Below are positions 1-10,659 of a DNA stretch of 64,000 nucleotides, piece after piece; positions within the stretch are counted from its first letter, which is position 1; each line of letters opens with the position of its first letter. Origin of the DNA: Anthoceros angustus (taxonomy: Eukaryota > Streptophyta > Anthocerotopsida > Anthocerotales > Anthocerotaceae); contig MU008161.1 of assembly GCA_010909165.1 (NCBI GenBank), forward strand, positions 2,108,001 to 2,172,000, in the 5' to 3' direction. Position numbers and translations under genes: made by a program. The notes under the pieces were generated by a model. That model saw nothing but the letters and a program-made list of their open reading frames with translations. It had not been told where the DNA came from and did no database searches.

Positions 1-1195
1 CGGACGGAGCATTTCATCCGCTACATGGACTTTTCGACCAACGAAGAGGGAGTGTTCCATCGAGGCATGTGACCTCATCATCGTGGCATGCCACACCATG
101 GGGCCGCAAAGGGCACGCGTTGATTGCTTTGGAAGATCGATGCTTTCATGTTTGCGCCGCAGCCTTCTTGGACCCTCCGCGGGTTGAGGTAAGGCGTGCG
201 GCCGCTGTCGCAGTTTTGCCAAGCGGAAGCAACCAAGGCTATTGAGGGGAAGGACCAAGGCGTTGCGCCTCGAGTCAGCCGCCAGAAGGAATGAGCCCGC
301 GTGGCAATGGTTTGTTGTGATGCTCGAGGCCAAGGCCCATAGTAATACGCAGACGTGCGCGCGAGTTGGTGGTGCTTGCCGCGGTAACGCTGCACCGCGC
401 ATGTCGCTCGCATGGTGACCAAAGGAGACCTGACACGTCCGCGTGCGGCAGACCAATCCGCGACACGCAGAGAGAGGCGCCGCAGCATGGTGGTGTTTGG
501 CAATACCCGATCATCGTGAACCACCGGCTGGCGGCGCAGCCTTCCATCGAAGGCTGCACCCATGGGCAGGATGGGGGGAAAGGGAGCGTAGGCCACTATC
601 TTGCACACACAGCATGTGAAGCCCCCTTTGCACACAATTTGAAGTGCGCCCGCGAAGTGCGCGGCATGATTTTGAACAGGGATTTGTGCGGAAGAGGTGC
701 AACTGGCAATCAAACTGGGTGGTAGCCGCAGTTGCTGCAATTTCTTGTTCAACCCGAACGACGGCGACTTGGAATAACACCAGGGCTGTGCGTGCGCAAT
801 AGACCTCCGCGGAGGCCTGTGCAGGCAGACGGGAACCACGCGAACGCCTTCCACGCTAGCGGTGTGCGCGGTGCAAGCCACCTTGCCCATCCCAAGCGAA
901 GCGACCGTGGAGGAGGCCGATGGCGCGTGGCGCACCAATGGCGGGGGGATGACGGTGGTGGGGCACGACGGCTGCACCGGATGACTGGACCATCTGGGAG
1001 GAAGGGCTGCGGACGGCGGATGCACGCACGAGGGGCCGGAGGGGGGGAAGAGGCCGCAAGCGGGGATGAGCACGAGGAAGGGGAGGACGGGCCGCGTGGT
1101 AGCGAGCCTTCGAACACCGCCACGCCGGAAGGGTGTACGGCCGGGCGGTGCGGCACTTGCAATCGTGGCGGCCATCAAGGAGCCGCCGCGAGCGG
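1..1195. repeat. 1.84-kb direct repeat, copy A (truncated by window edge)
   Basis: This stretch realigns to 1842-2995 with the same order of blocks, for example the shared text cggacggagcatttcatc at 1 and at 1842. The two copies differ mainly by short insertions and deletions rather than substitutions, so no long open frame is shared. GC-rich, low-complexity ORFs on both strands are therefore not annotated as genes. I do not recognise a protein family. The block sits directly 5' of integrase-like repeats, so it may be the upstream part of the same mobile element (inference). Confidence 0.7.
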
Positions 1196-1496
1196 TGGCC
1201 ATGGTCGTGGTGGAGAGTGGTCCGGGAAATGGGTCCTCTTGGTTGTGGAGGGGAGCTGGGATGGCCGCCTTGCACAAGGACTTCGTTTGGGCGGTGGAGA
1301 GGGGCCGTTGTAGCCCCATGAGGGAGGGCTGGTGGTGCTGGCAACCGCGGTGGATGTCATGGACGGTTGGGGCGAGGATCTTTGGGCAAGAGCTCGCATG
1401 GCATGTTCTTGTTGTGGATGCCATTCGGGAGGACACACGCTGCGCGTGCCTAACAATTGAGATAGGGGCGCTGCGGTGACAATCTGTGCGAAGGAA

Positions 1497-2183
1497 ATGG
1501 GTGCCTACTGTGGGATTTGCGATTCACAAGAAGGAAGCCTTACCCACCGCACTGCCGTCATCTCATGCACACGAAAGCATGCCGGAAGGCACCTTGTGGG
1601 TTGCGATTGCAAAGTGATGGGCCAAGTCCTGCCGGCCAAGTGGGCATGGAAGGTAGTCGAGAGGACTGTGGGGCCACAGTGGGATCGTCGGCACACTGTG
1701 TTGTGGATCGGGCCCGAGAGGGCATTGCACCTCGCAGTGAACATTGTGTGCCGGCCGGTGGGCACATTATGCATCGTGCACAGGGATGTGGATCGCCACA
1801 ACTTCTTTGTGGGCCGCCACACACTCCCATTTGTGTACAACCGGACGGAGCATTTCATCTGCTACATGGACTTTTCGACCAACGAAGAGGGACTGTTCCA
1901 AGTACTGGAGGCATGTGACCTCATCATCAGGGCATGCCACACCATGGGGGGCCGCAAAGGGCACGCGTTGATTGCTGGAAGATCGCATGCTTTCATGTTT
2001 GCGCCTGACTTCTTGGACCCTCTGCGGGTTGAGGTAAGGCGGTGGTCGTTCATGGTTTTGCCAAGCGGAAGCAACGAGAAGGCTATTGAGGGGAAGGACC
2101 AAGGCGTTGCACACCGATGTCTTCTTTGCCCGAGCATGAGAAACGTGGCAATGGTTTGTTGTGATGCTCTCGGAGGCCCATAG
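1497..2183 (+). other. Unrecognised ORF at the repeat junction (about 228 aa)
   Basis: An ATG-started frame runs from just before the second 1.84-kb repeat copy into it. It is rich in Cys and His (CGICDS near the N-terminus, later RHTLPF and CYMDFSTNEEG). The part after about 1842 is duplicated at position 1, where frameshifts break it. I recognise no domain. It may be a fragment of a transposon protein or a chance frame in GC-rich repeat DNA. Low confidence as a gene. Confidence 0.2.
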
Positions 2184-2995
2184 TGGCCCGTATAATGTCT
2201 GTGAGGCGTGTGTTGTGCGCGAGTTGGTGTGGAAGCTTGCGGCATGCGTGCAACGCTCTTGCCGCGCAGCTGCATATAATGACCAAAGGAGACCTGCGTC
2301 GCGTGCGCTTGCACGAATCCGCGACACGCAGAGGCGCCGCAGCATGGTGGTGTTTGGCAATACCGCGATCGTGTGAACCACCGCGCGGCGCGTGCGACCT
2401 TCCATCAAGGTCGCACCCATAAGCGAGATGGGGAAAGGGGCGTAGGCCTATCTTGCACACGGCGCTGCCCCTTTGCACACAATTTGGCGCCAGCGTCGCG
2501 GCATGATTTTAAAACGGATTTGTGCGGAAGAGGTGCAACCGCAATCAAAGCGGGTGGTAGCAGCGATTCTGCAATTTCTTGTTCAACCCGACGACGGCGA
2601 CTTGGAATAACACGGGCTGCGTGCGCAATAGACCTCCGGAGGCTGTGCGGCGGGGCGGAACCACGCGAACGCCTTCCACGCTAGCGGTGTGCGGTGTGCA
2701 AGCCACCTTGCCCATCCCAAGCGAAGCGACCACATGGAGGAGGCGCGTGCGGTGGCGCACCAATGGCGGGGGGATGACGGTGGCTGGGGCACGACGGCTG
2801 CACCGGATGACTGGACCATCTGGGAGGAAGGGCTGCGGAGACGGCGGATGCGATGGGGGAGGAAGAGGTCGCAAGCGGGGATGAGCATGAGGAAGGGGAG
2901 GGGCCGCGTGGTAGCGGGCCTTCCGAACTCAGCTCAGGAAGGGTGTCTGGTGGCGGTGCGGCACTTGCAATCAGGCGGCCAGAAGGAGCTGCCAG
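1842..2995. repeat. 1.84-kb direct repeat, copy B
   Basis: This is the second copy of the block at 1-1195, offset by about 1841 bp. Landmark blocks recur in order: the CYMDFSTNEEG-coding segment, then ttgttcaacccga, then gcccatcccaagcgaagcgac, then catctgggaggaagggctgcg. Differences are dominated by 1-10 base indels. The segment between the copies (about 1196-1841) and the segment after copy B (about 2996-3311) have no second copy in view. A short frame at 2853-3284 could be further element coding sequence, but no domain is recognised. Confidence 0.7.
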
Positions 2996-3311
2996 CTTGG
3001 GCTGCAGCTTGAGGACGGTGACGAGGCTCGCAACGCACCCGAATGGCGCGCGTGTATGGGAGGCTATCCGTGGTGGAGGTCTCGCACGCCATTGCAACTC
3101 ATACGCCCATCACACGCACGCAGGCGTCAATGCACGATCCGCGTGCGGGCTGCAAGTCGATGGAATCGACATCCCGGAGGCGGTGTGGGCTACTGATGAT
3201 CTGCCGGAAGACATGGCCGTGACGGTCGCATCCGCGCGTCGACAACAACACGACGCCCATGTTCATGTGGCACATGGATTGTGAGTGGCTCAGTAGCTTG
3301 CTGCGGTGTGC

Positions 3312-4048
3312 CGTAGCGTTAGATTGGAATGGGAGCGATTGTCAGCGGGTCACCAAATGGATGTGGTTGGATTGTGTGCAGGGACAAGCCGTACTCAATT
3401 CTACTTGAGTCCATGGTGCAATAGATGGGGCCACCCACTACGTCCCGTGGTTGGGCCGGAAGACAACAAGCGGGGACAACCATTTTCAACGCCTATGTGG
3501 ATGCAAAGGAGGAGGTTTGGCCATCCCGGATTCGGCCTGACTATGCAGAGCACAACCCGATAGAGGCGGACATGAACCGGGGCGAGGCCAAGGGCACACG
3601 GCAAGAACTTCATCCTCCGGCCTGCACAACCAGTCACTGTGGGTTGCTTGCGATGCCTTTGCCGAGGAGGTGTGGTAGTAATCGCCTCTCGCAGAGGATT
3701 GAGCATTTTTGGCCACCGGGGAGAAGTGGGCGCCTGCATAAGGGGTACATGCTGGATTTGGTGAGGAGTAATCAATTGACATCACCAACCGGCACATCCA
3801 CTCCCTCGCATGTCACCTTCATGCCCACCATGAGGGCGAGCCGAACGTTGGAGGTGTGTGGAACAGCATGTGGTGCGCAGATAAGGGCTGCTGACAGGAC
3901 ATCCCGGCCATGTGCAATAGCGTTCTGTGAAGAGGCTCTCTGGTGCACCGCATATGGGACATGGATGACGATGGCGAGGAGTATGATGCCCGTGGTCCTC
4001 AATATGCACGTAACGTGGCCCCGAGATGCCACCGCTAGGTGTGATTGA
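3312..4048 (+). mobile_element. DDE-integrase-like fragment, tandem copy 1 (degenerate)
   Basis: First of three tandem copies, each opening with gttagattggaatgg and closing with gccaccgctaggtgtgattg. Translated in pieces, it resembles the integrase core domain that has an HG-x-IDG motif followed by an R-x-D-Y/G motif. Frameshifts and stops interrupt it, so it is a relic. The family assignment comes from motif spacing only and is tentative. Confidence 0.45.
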
Positions 4049-4079
4049 GTCTGTCCGGTGAGTCTTCTACCGCAGACAC

Positions 4080-4838
4080 TTGTCTTTGTGCGTTAGATTG
4101 GAATGGGAGCGATTCTGCGGTGGTCACCAAATGGATGTGGTTGGATTGTGTGCGACTATGACAAGTACCAATTCTACTTCAGAGTCCATGGTGCAATTGA
4201 TGGGGCCACCCACTACGTCCCGTGGTTGGTGCTGGAAGATAACAAGCGGGGGACAACCATTTTCAACGCCTCTGTGGATGCAGTGAGGAGGTTTGGCCAT
4301 CCCCAGCGTATTCGGTCGGACTATGCAGCAGAGCACAACCTGATAGAGGCGGACATGAACCGTGCGAGGCCAAGGGCACACGGCAGCAACTTCATCCGAC
4401 CCCTCCACAACCGGTCGGTTGTGGTTGCTTGCGATGCCTTTGTCGGGAGGTAGTGCGGGGTAATGCTGCGGCCTGAGGATTGAGCATTTTTGGCGGTCAT
4501 TGGGAGAAGTGGGCGTTCTGCATAAGGGGTACATGCTGGATTTGGTGAGGAGTACCGAATTGGACATCACCAACCGCACATCCACTCCACATGTCACCTT
4601 CATGCCCACCATGAGGCGGAGGCTGGGTTGGAGGCGGTGTGGAGCAGCCTGGTGCGCAGAATAAGGGCTGGGCGGGGACATCCCGGCCATGTGCAATAGC
4701 GTTCGGGGAAGAGGCTCGGCTCAAGGGCGGTGCGACCACCCGCATATGGGAACGGCGGATGGCGATGGCGAGGAGTCGATACTGTGGTCCTCAATATGCC
4801 TGACGTGGCCCCGAGATGCCACCGCTAGGTGTGATTGG
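4080..4838 (+). mobile_element. DDE-integrase-like fragment, tandem copy 2 (best preserved)
   Basis: This copy has the longest open frame of the three (4103-4453, about 116 aa). The frame contains VHGAIDGATHYVPWL, then DNKRGTTIFNA, then IRSDYAAEHN. In the integrase core family the first motif carries one acidic catalytic residue and the RSD motif a second. The third, normally within an HNxRIERLW-like motif, is corrupted here (LHNRSVVVACDAF). There is no sign that the copy is functional. Flanking copies lie about 775-790 bp away on either side. Confidence 0.5.
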
Positions 4839-4867
4839 TATTGTCGGTGAGTCTTGGTGACACACTT

Positions 4868-5618
4868 GTCTTTGTGCGTTAGATTGGAATGGAGGCGATT
4901 AACTGCGTGGTCACCAAATGGATGTGGTTGGATTGTGTGCGACTATGACAAGTCGTACTCAATTCTACTTGAGTCCATGGTGCAATAGATGGGGCCACCC
5001 ACTACGTCCGTGGTTGGTCTTGGAAGACAACAAGCGGGGACAACCATTTTCAACGCCTATGTGGATGCGGTGAGGAGGTTTGGCCATCCCGGATTCGGTC
5101 GGACTATGCGGGAGCACAACGATAGGCGGACATGAACGTGCGAGGCCAAGGGCACTGGCGGCAACTTCCATGACCTCCGTGCACAACCAGTCGGGCGTGG
5201 TTGCTTGCGATGCCTTTGTCGAGGAGGTGCGTGCGGGGTAATGCTGCTGTCTGCAGAGGATTGAGCATTTTTGGCGGTCCTTTGGGGAGAAGTGGGCGTT
5301 CACACTGAGGGTACATCTTTGGTTGGTGAGAATTGGACATCACCAACCCACAGCACATCCACTCGCATGTCACCTTCATGCCCACCATGAGGCGGGCTGG
5401 AGCGTTGGAGGTGTGTGGAACAGCATGTGGTGCGCAGAATAAGGGCTGCGACAGGACATCCCGGCCATGTGCCCGCAATAGCGTTCAGAAGAGGCTCGGC
5501 TCAAGGCGGGTGCGACCACCCGCATATGGGACATGGATGACGATGGCGAGGAGTATGATGCCTGTGGTCCTCAATATACCTGACGTGGCCCCGAGATGCC
5601 ACCGCTAGGTGTGATTGA
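4868..5618 (+). mobile_element. DDE-integrase-like fragment, tandem copy 3 (degenerate)
   Basis: Third tandem copy, with the same start block (gttagattggaatgg near 4880) and the same end block (ending near 5618). It differs from copies 1 and 2 mostly by small indels and has no long open frame. It keeps the segments for the IDG motif region and for the C-terminal HSHVTFMPTMR segment. Confidence 0.45.
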
Positions 5619-6690
5619 TTGTTGTCGGGGTGAGTCTTGTGCGGCACACTTGTCTTTGTGTGTGCAGTTGCACTGCCTTCCCTCATGTGAGGTTCCATCC
5701 CTTTAGCATTACGGTGGTGATCTTGCGTGTGTGCCTTCTTGTCGCCGTCGGCTGCATGTCGCGAGGACAATGCCTATGCGAAGGGCTTGGGCGGCATGGA
5801 CTTCCTCCCGATATGTACCTTTGCACAGCGGCAGCGACATTGTGCGAGTGCGAGGCGGGGAGGCCTTTGCCCGTACCTCGGCGGTGGGCAAGCGGAAAGC
5901 CACGCCGTGGGCGTGGCGAGATCACTACTGCTGCGTTACGTAGTCCAAGAGGGCCCTTTGAACTCTTGTGCCTCGCACGCTTTTTGGGTGCAAGGATTGT
6001 ATCGTATTTTCATGGAAGCCTTGGTGTTTGTTGGTCCTCTGGTATAAGCTTGTATCGGAAAGTTGGTGCTATGTGAAGCGCACAGCGTAGGCGGCACAGC
6101 GAAGCGTTGCGGTGTGGATGCGGCCGGTGCCATGATGCATCTTCCAGGAGCAAATGCACTAAGGCAGCGGCATACGCGACGGCCTAAGCGCCATTGCATA
6201 GCGTGGCTGCGCTAACGCAACCGCCGCAACCCTTACACCTTGTATGCCGCGTCGCGGACATGGTATGTTGCGTGCGCAATGGCGCGGCGGCGCAAAATGG
6301 CCGCAACGCAACCCTAACCCTAAAAGAAGAAAAGTTTACGTGTGGTCGAATCATTACGTGTGGTCGAATCATTACGTGTGTCATGTGGTAGCTTGACCAC
6401 ATCGGTACAACCGCAGCCACAACCGATGTGGTCATCCATGACATGCGAAATAGTTCCCGTGTATGCGGCGGACTATTCTTCATCCATAACCCTAAAAATA
6501 TCTGGATGCTGCGTGACCAGTTCGGTATTCCATAATAGAAAAATATACACATATCCTTTTTATATGATGAAGATAAAAAATGTATTGCACATCTTTTTTC
6601 TACTCGGTAACATCTTATGTTTATGTGTGGGCTTTCAAGTGTTCCTTTTCATGTCTCATGACGTCTGTCTTACCTCTGAGATGGAGCACT
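5619..6690. other. Non-genic tail of the repeat block
   Basis: 5619-6070 is GC-rich and probably the 3' continuation of the integrase-like element. 6062-6330 is rich in gcg/cgc words. 6334-6390 holds a short direct repeat (gtggtcgaatcattac, two and a half units). After about 6480 the DNA becomes AT-rich. I see no gene. Confidence 0.5.
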
Positions 6691-6729
6691 TGGTATGCTT
6701 GCAGGGTGGGTTTCTTGGGCGATGGGGTA

Positions 6730-6890
6730 TGTTGATGAGGCAGAGGACTTCGTCCATGGCCTTAAGCCTGACCTGGTGTTGTGAACGTCTCGGTTAGGGG
6801 CCATGAAGGAACCCAGGGGCCACACATGGATGGAGTCTGCAACGAGGTGCATACCTTTGCGGTGGAGGACGCGGGTCATAGTGAAAGAAG
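6730..6890 (+). pseudogene. PPR protein C-terminal (E-domain) fragment, broken
   Basis: The plus strand encodes pieces typical of the end of PLS-class PPR proteins: VDEAEDFVHGLKPDLVL, then GHTWME, and after a frameshift NEVHTFAVEDAGHSE. The last resembles the E2 motif (compare MVHTFVVRDRKHPE in the PPR gene at 16.5-19.4 kb). Stops and at least one frameshift separate the pieces, and no PPR motifs precede them. I read this as a decayed PPR copy. 6891-7294 shows nothing recognisable and probably includes the promoter and 5' UTR of the next gene. Confidence 0.45.
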
Positions 6891-7294
6891 GGAGATTATT
6901 TGGAGCTGGAAAAACCTGTGGGGTCTGTAAGACAACGGACACATAGCTGACCAAGCTTTTTAGCCCTGGAGCATCCATGGTGTAACCAGCCAAAAATAGC
7001 ACGAACACTTGTCTCTTCAGGATTGTTTCCTGCTGACAGAAGTGTGACACAACAAAGAAGGGCAGGTGCATTGGTTCCATCCGTACGGGAGGCCTGACAC
7101 AAAGAGGGGCAGGCTGCTGATGGAAGCAGCCGGGGGATCCCGTGGTCGAAAAGCCTTGTGCAGAATTCCATGGCCGGCAGCCATTCTTGGGGCTCCTGCA
7201 TTAGTGGGCTCCCTCTTCCTTCACACAAGCAGCTTGGGTACTCTTTGCACTGCTGTTCAGCTACCCTTCCCGTGTTTCACAGACGGGAGCAGCA

Positions 7295-9015
7295 ATGACG
7301 GATCCTTATACAGTGGTCGAGCTTGTGCTGTATCCTGTGAAGTCATGTCGTGGTATTTCGGTCCCAAAAGCTTGCGTCTCCTCTCGGGGTAGGCAGTGGC
7401 TGAATTAGTCATGATTCCTGGTTGCTGATGTTCTTTGCCATAACCTCTGAATGCTCCCAAACAATGCAGGCTTCCTGTACGACAGGGACTGGATGGTGGT
7501 GACTGCAGACAAGGGACGCTTGATAACACAACTCAGAGTTCCTAAGATGGCGCTTGTGCAAACTTCTCTTCCTCTTGGTCTGTTCGGAGGACAACCGGTG
7601 CCCAGTGCTGCTGTTTTATGTAAGCTCTCTGCCAAGCTCCTGTGGGCAAAGCTGGTTCTCCCAAAAACCTCACTGCTTCCATGGTCTGGCAGGCATGGAT
7701 GCACCTGGAATGCCGACGCTCAAGGTTCCCATTACGAGACCAGTCCCAAGCTCTGCTCTGATGATAGGGCAGAGAGGAGCCATTGTGGAAGTAGTGGTAT
7801 GGGCTTGGTCTGGCCTCGGCATAGATGAAGGTCCGGAGGCAAGCAGGTGGTGGACTGAGTACTTGGGCATGCCTGCTCGTCTGGTCCGAGTTCATGAAGG
7901 TGAGGTTAAGTCCTATCCTCCTTATCCAGGTTGTTCTAGCTTAACTCCTCGAACGAGAACGGGGACCTGGACGTGCCATTTTATACAGATCTGATGGACC
8001 GCCAAGTGTCAAATGCTCCTGATGGATTTGTGACCGGCTTCAGCAACACAGGACAGTTCCTGCTCCAATCTGAGGTAGTGCTTTCAACCACATCCGATGG
8101 TCATGTCTTGTCTTGCCAATTTGATTACTTCATAGAATCAGTATTGTGCAGGCCTCACTGGAAGATCTGAACCAGCGTTTGGAGCATCCGCTCCACATGA
8201 ACCGCTTCAGACCAAAGTCTGCCCACTTTTGCTTCTTTGAAGATGAAGCAACTATACGTATATGCATTTCCCGCATGCTGTCCAGAAATCCTTCTAGCTT
8301 TCCTAACTAACAGTCTTGGGTTCTTGCGGCAGTTTGGTGATCCGAGGACCCAGGGCATATGAAGAGGACGAGTGGCGTACCTTCGCAACCGTGCGTGGTG
8401 GTCAGAAGCTCCGGTTCTCTTTTGTCAAGCGCTGTTCTCGGTGCAGGGTACGTATTTTCACGTCTTCCAAATGCGAGCTTCACTGCAGGCTCTGTAAAGA
8501 CAGGAACCCACCAAGCTATTCCTTGTCCCACCTTGCAGGTTCCAAACATCAACCAGGAGACTGCCGAAGGTCCTGCTTTCGAGCCTGGGCAGGTCTGAAC
8601 TTGCCTGCAAGTCTGACATGCTCAGGATACTACAACTTTAATCTTTGCACTTTCTTCAAAAAAAAGAATGCTATCACAGCATGCTTCCATCTGACATCAA
8701 CCTTACCTCGGTTGCGCAGACGCTGACCACTTACCGATCTGGAAAGTTGCTGGGCATGGATGCCAGGGACGCAAGGCAGGTGCGTATCCTTTTCGCTCAC
8801 AGATCCACTGTCCTTGCCTCCTCTCCTACTCCTCGCAGCAACATGGAACCTTACTTCCTTACTCAGCAACTCGTCTCCTTTCCTGCCAGATTTTCTTCGC
8901 GACCTACTTCGTTTGCGACCGCACCACGAGTCTGAAGAAGAGCCCGCTGAATGAACTCCCTTCCGTGGCAGTCGGAGATGCTCTTGAAATCCTCACCTGG
9001 GCACCCTCCTCCTGA
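7295..9015 (+). CDS. MOSC-domain protein, mitochondrial amidoxime-reducing component (mARC)-like
   Basis: Deduced exons are 7295-7388, 7470-7577, 7693-7899, 7989-8074, 8152-8216, 8333-8447, 8539-8592, 8720-8779 and 8890-9015. Joined, they give 304 codons with consistent phases and GT-AG borders. Order of landmarks: MOSC N-terminal beta-barrel (LYPVKSCRGISVPK, FLYDRDWMVV, ITQLRVPKMALVQTSLP), then DAPGMPTLKVP, VWAWSGLGIDEG and RLVRVHEG, then the MOSC domain with SLEDLNQRLEHPLHMNRFRPN, YEEDEW and VKRCSRC. In the family a Cys in the CSRC region ligates molybdenum cofactor, and mARC reduces N-hydroxylated compounds with cytochrome b5 and its reductase. An in-frame stop at 7202 supports the 7295 start unless an upstream exon exists. 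The usual N-terminal membrane anchor is not obvious, so an unseen first exon is possible. Confidence 0.85.
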
Positions 9016-9146
9016 TCCATTTTGGCATCGGCATTCGGTTTGTGGCCAGCAGAGCTCCCTTTTTTGAAGGGAATGCCAGCAGAAGCCATGTTTGAGGATG
9101 CATTCAAGGACCCATGTTTGAGGTCACTCTCGTGAATGCTGCTTGA

Positions 9147-9192
9147 GTGACAGAGATGACTCATACCATGTGGTATGAGTCTTCTCTGTCAC
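9147..9192. repeat. Near-perfect 22-bp inverted repeat (hairpin)
   Basis: The arms gtgacagagatgactcatac(ca) and its reverse complement, with one mismatch, are separated by only 2 bp (tg at 9169-9170). It lies between the mARC stop and the CDC25 start. A diverged half-arm (gtaacagagatgactcacacc) recurs near 9342-9365. It could be a 3'-end hairpin or a small MITE-like palindrome. Function unknown. Confidence 0.8.
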
Positions 9193-9601
9193 CAAGGATG
9201 CACATGGTATCAATCTTCTGTCTCCAAGGATGGAAAATAAAGAGCTTTATCAAAGGAGAAGAGATGTGGGTAGCCCATCTACCATCAAAGGACAAGACAA
9301 GAGACCCCGATGATCAATAACGGGCTCACCAACCTGCCTAGAGTAACAGAGATGACTCACACCATATCGCTAGATGACTGAAAAGGGAGGCATGCCCCAT
9401 GCTCCTGCCCCCATGCCCCGTTTGAGTGTTTTTTGTCCAACAGCGTTTCATAGTTCAACCAGGTAAGCGCTGGAACTCTTGAGCTAAGCAACGAGGCTCA
9501 TTAACTCGTTGTCAGGTTAAGTTCGAGATTCTGATTGAGCACGCGTGGGACTTGGTTGCAATGGTCTTGCGGCCATGTTCCGGTAGCGGTGCGAGCTCGA
9601 C

Positions 9602-10659
9602 ATGGAGCCAGTGGTCGCGCCGTCCGAGAGCTCTGCAGATGCTGCCTGTATTTCGGAAGCAACGCGGGATCGAGGATCCGGTTTACCGGTGCTCAAGAAC
9701 ATACAACCTCCAACCATCAGCCCCGACACGGTGAGTTGAATTGCTTACAAGATTAGGGTTTGCAGGAACTGATTTGCTGATCATGTCCTGATACCACAAT
9801 GTGGTGTGTGCGTGTGTGTGTGTGTGTTGCAACAGCTCAAGGCTGTGATGGCCAGGGAGCCAGGATATGACAGACTGCAGCTCAAAATACTGGACTGCAG
9901 GCACAGCTTTGAGTTCGAAGGCGGGCACATCCTAGTCAGCCTCTTCACCATGACTGTCTGTTCTGGAATTAGGACTGTGAGTAGGGCCGCCGGAGATGCC
10001 TGAATGTTCGGCCCGTGGAGGCCCTGTGTGGCTGACAGAGCGCATCTCTCTGTCAGGGGGCACTCAACCTGAACCAGCCAACGTCTCTGGACGAATTCTA
10101 TACGGACCATGAAAGTGAAGGGAAGAACATGGTGCTTCTGTTTCACTGCGAGTTTTCTTCCTCAAGAGCACCGCAGATGTAAGTCTTTCTCAGGGAAATT
10201 TCTCCATGCTCTTCTGTGATGTTCTTTTTTTTTCACAAAGAGCTAGCCAGGGCAGGTACGCACACATGCGAAACATGGACAGGCACCGGCACATGGAAGT
10301 GTACCCCGAGCTGGCCTTTCCCCACATGTTCCTGCTGCATGGAGGATACAACTCCTTCTATTATTTGCACCCGGTAAGCATCTTGTCTTCATGTAGTGCT
10401 TTACCGGAATGCTCATAATTAAGAGGCCTTCATTTCACTGCATGGTTTTCTGCAGGAGCTGTGTGAGCCCAGGCAATATGTGCGGATGCTGGAACCGGAG
10501 TACAGTGAACAGCTGAGGATCGCCAAGGAGAGTCTGAGAAGAAGCTGGAACAAAGTCAGATCTCGTGAAGGAGCTCTGGCAAGGAAAAGTATATGTGACA
10601 CAGGCTGTGACAGGATGAGCAGTGCCAAGCCCAAAGCTGTCAGGTCACTTGACGTCTGA
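9602..10659 (+). CDS. CDC25: Canonical CDC25-type dual-specificity phosphatase (rhodanese fold)
   Basis: Deduced exons are 9602-9730, 9836-9934, 10057-10178, 10241-10373 and 10456-10659 (228 aa, phases consistent). The protein reads through the CDC25 catalytic domain in order: PPTISPDT, ILDCRHSFEFEGGHIL, GALNLNQPTSLDEFY, the active-site loop LFHCEFSSSRAP (Cys codon 10147-10149, HC-x5-R), YPELAFPHMFLLHGGYNSFY and ELCEPRQYVRML. CDC25 dephosphorylates the inhibitory Thr/Tyr of cyclin-dependent kinases to permit entry into mitosis. The GGY and CEP-x-x-Y motifs and the long C-terminal tail separate it from the short plant CDC25-like arsenate reductases. The long phosphorylated N-terminal regulatory region of animal and yeast CDC25 is absent, or lies in unseen upstream exons: a stop precedes 9602 in frame. 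The first donor/acceptor pair flanks a (GT)n microsatellite at 9803-9827. Donor gtcagc at 9935 is atypical. It lies 587 bp downstream of the mARC gene on the same strand. Confidence 0.85.

Noticed and set aside
78-1436. 452-codon open frame on the minus strand
   Set aside because: It lies in the GC-rich indel-scrambled repeat, starts with a non-ATG codon, has low-complexity Pro/Arg/Ser content, and is not preserved in the second repeat copy.
9602-10659. Interpretation as the short plant CDC25-like/arsenate reductase
   Set aside because: The GGY and CEP-x-x-Y motifs, the HCEFSSSR loop and the C-terminal extension are those of canonical CDC25.
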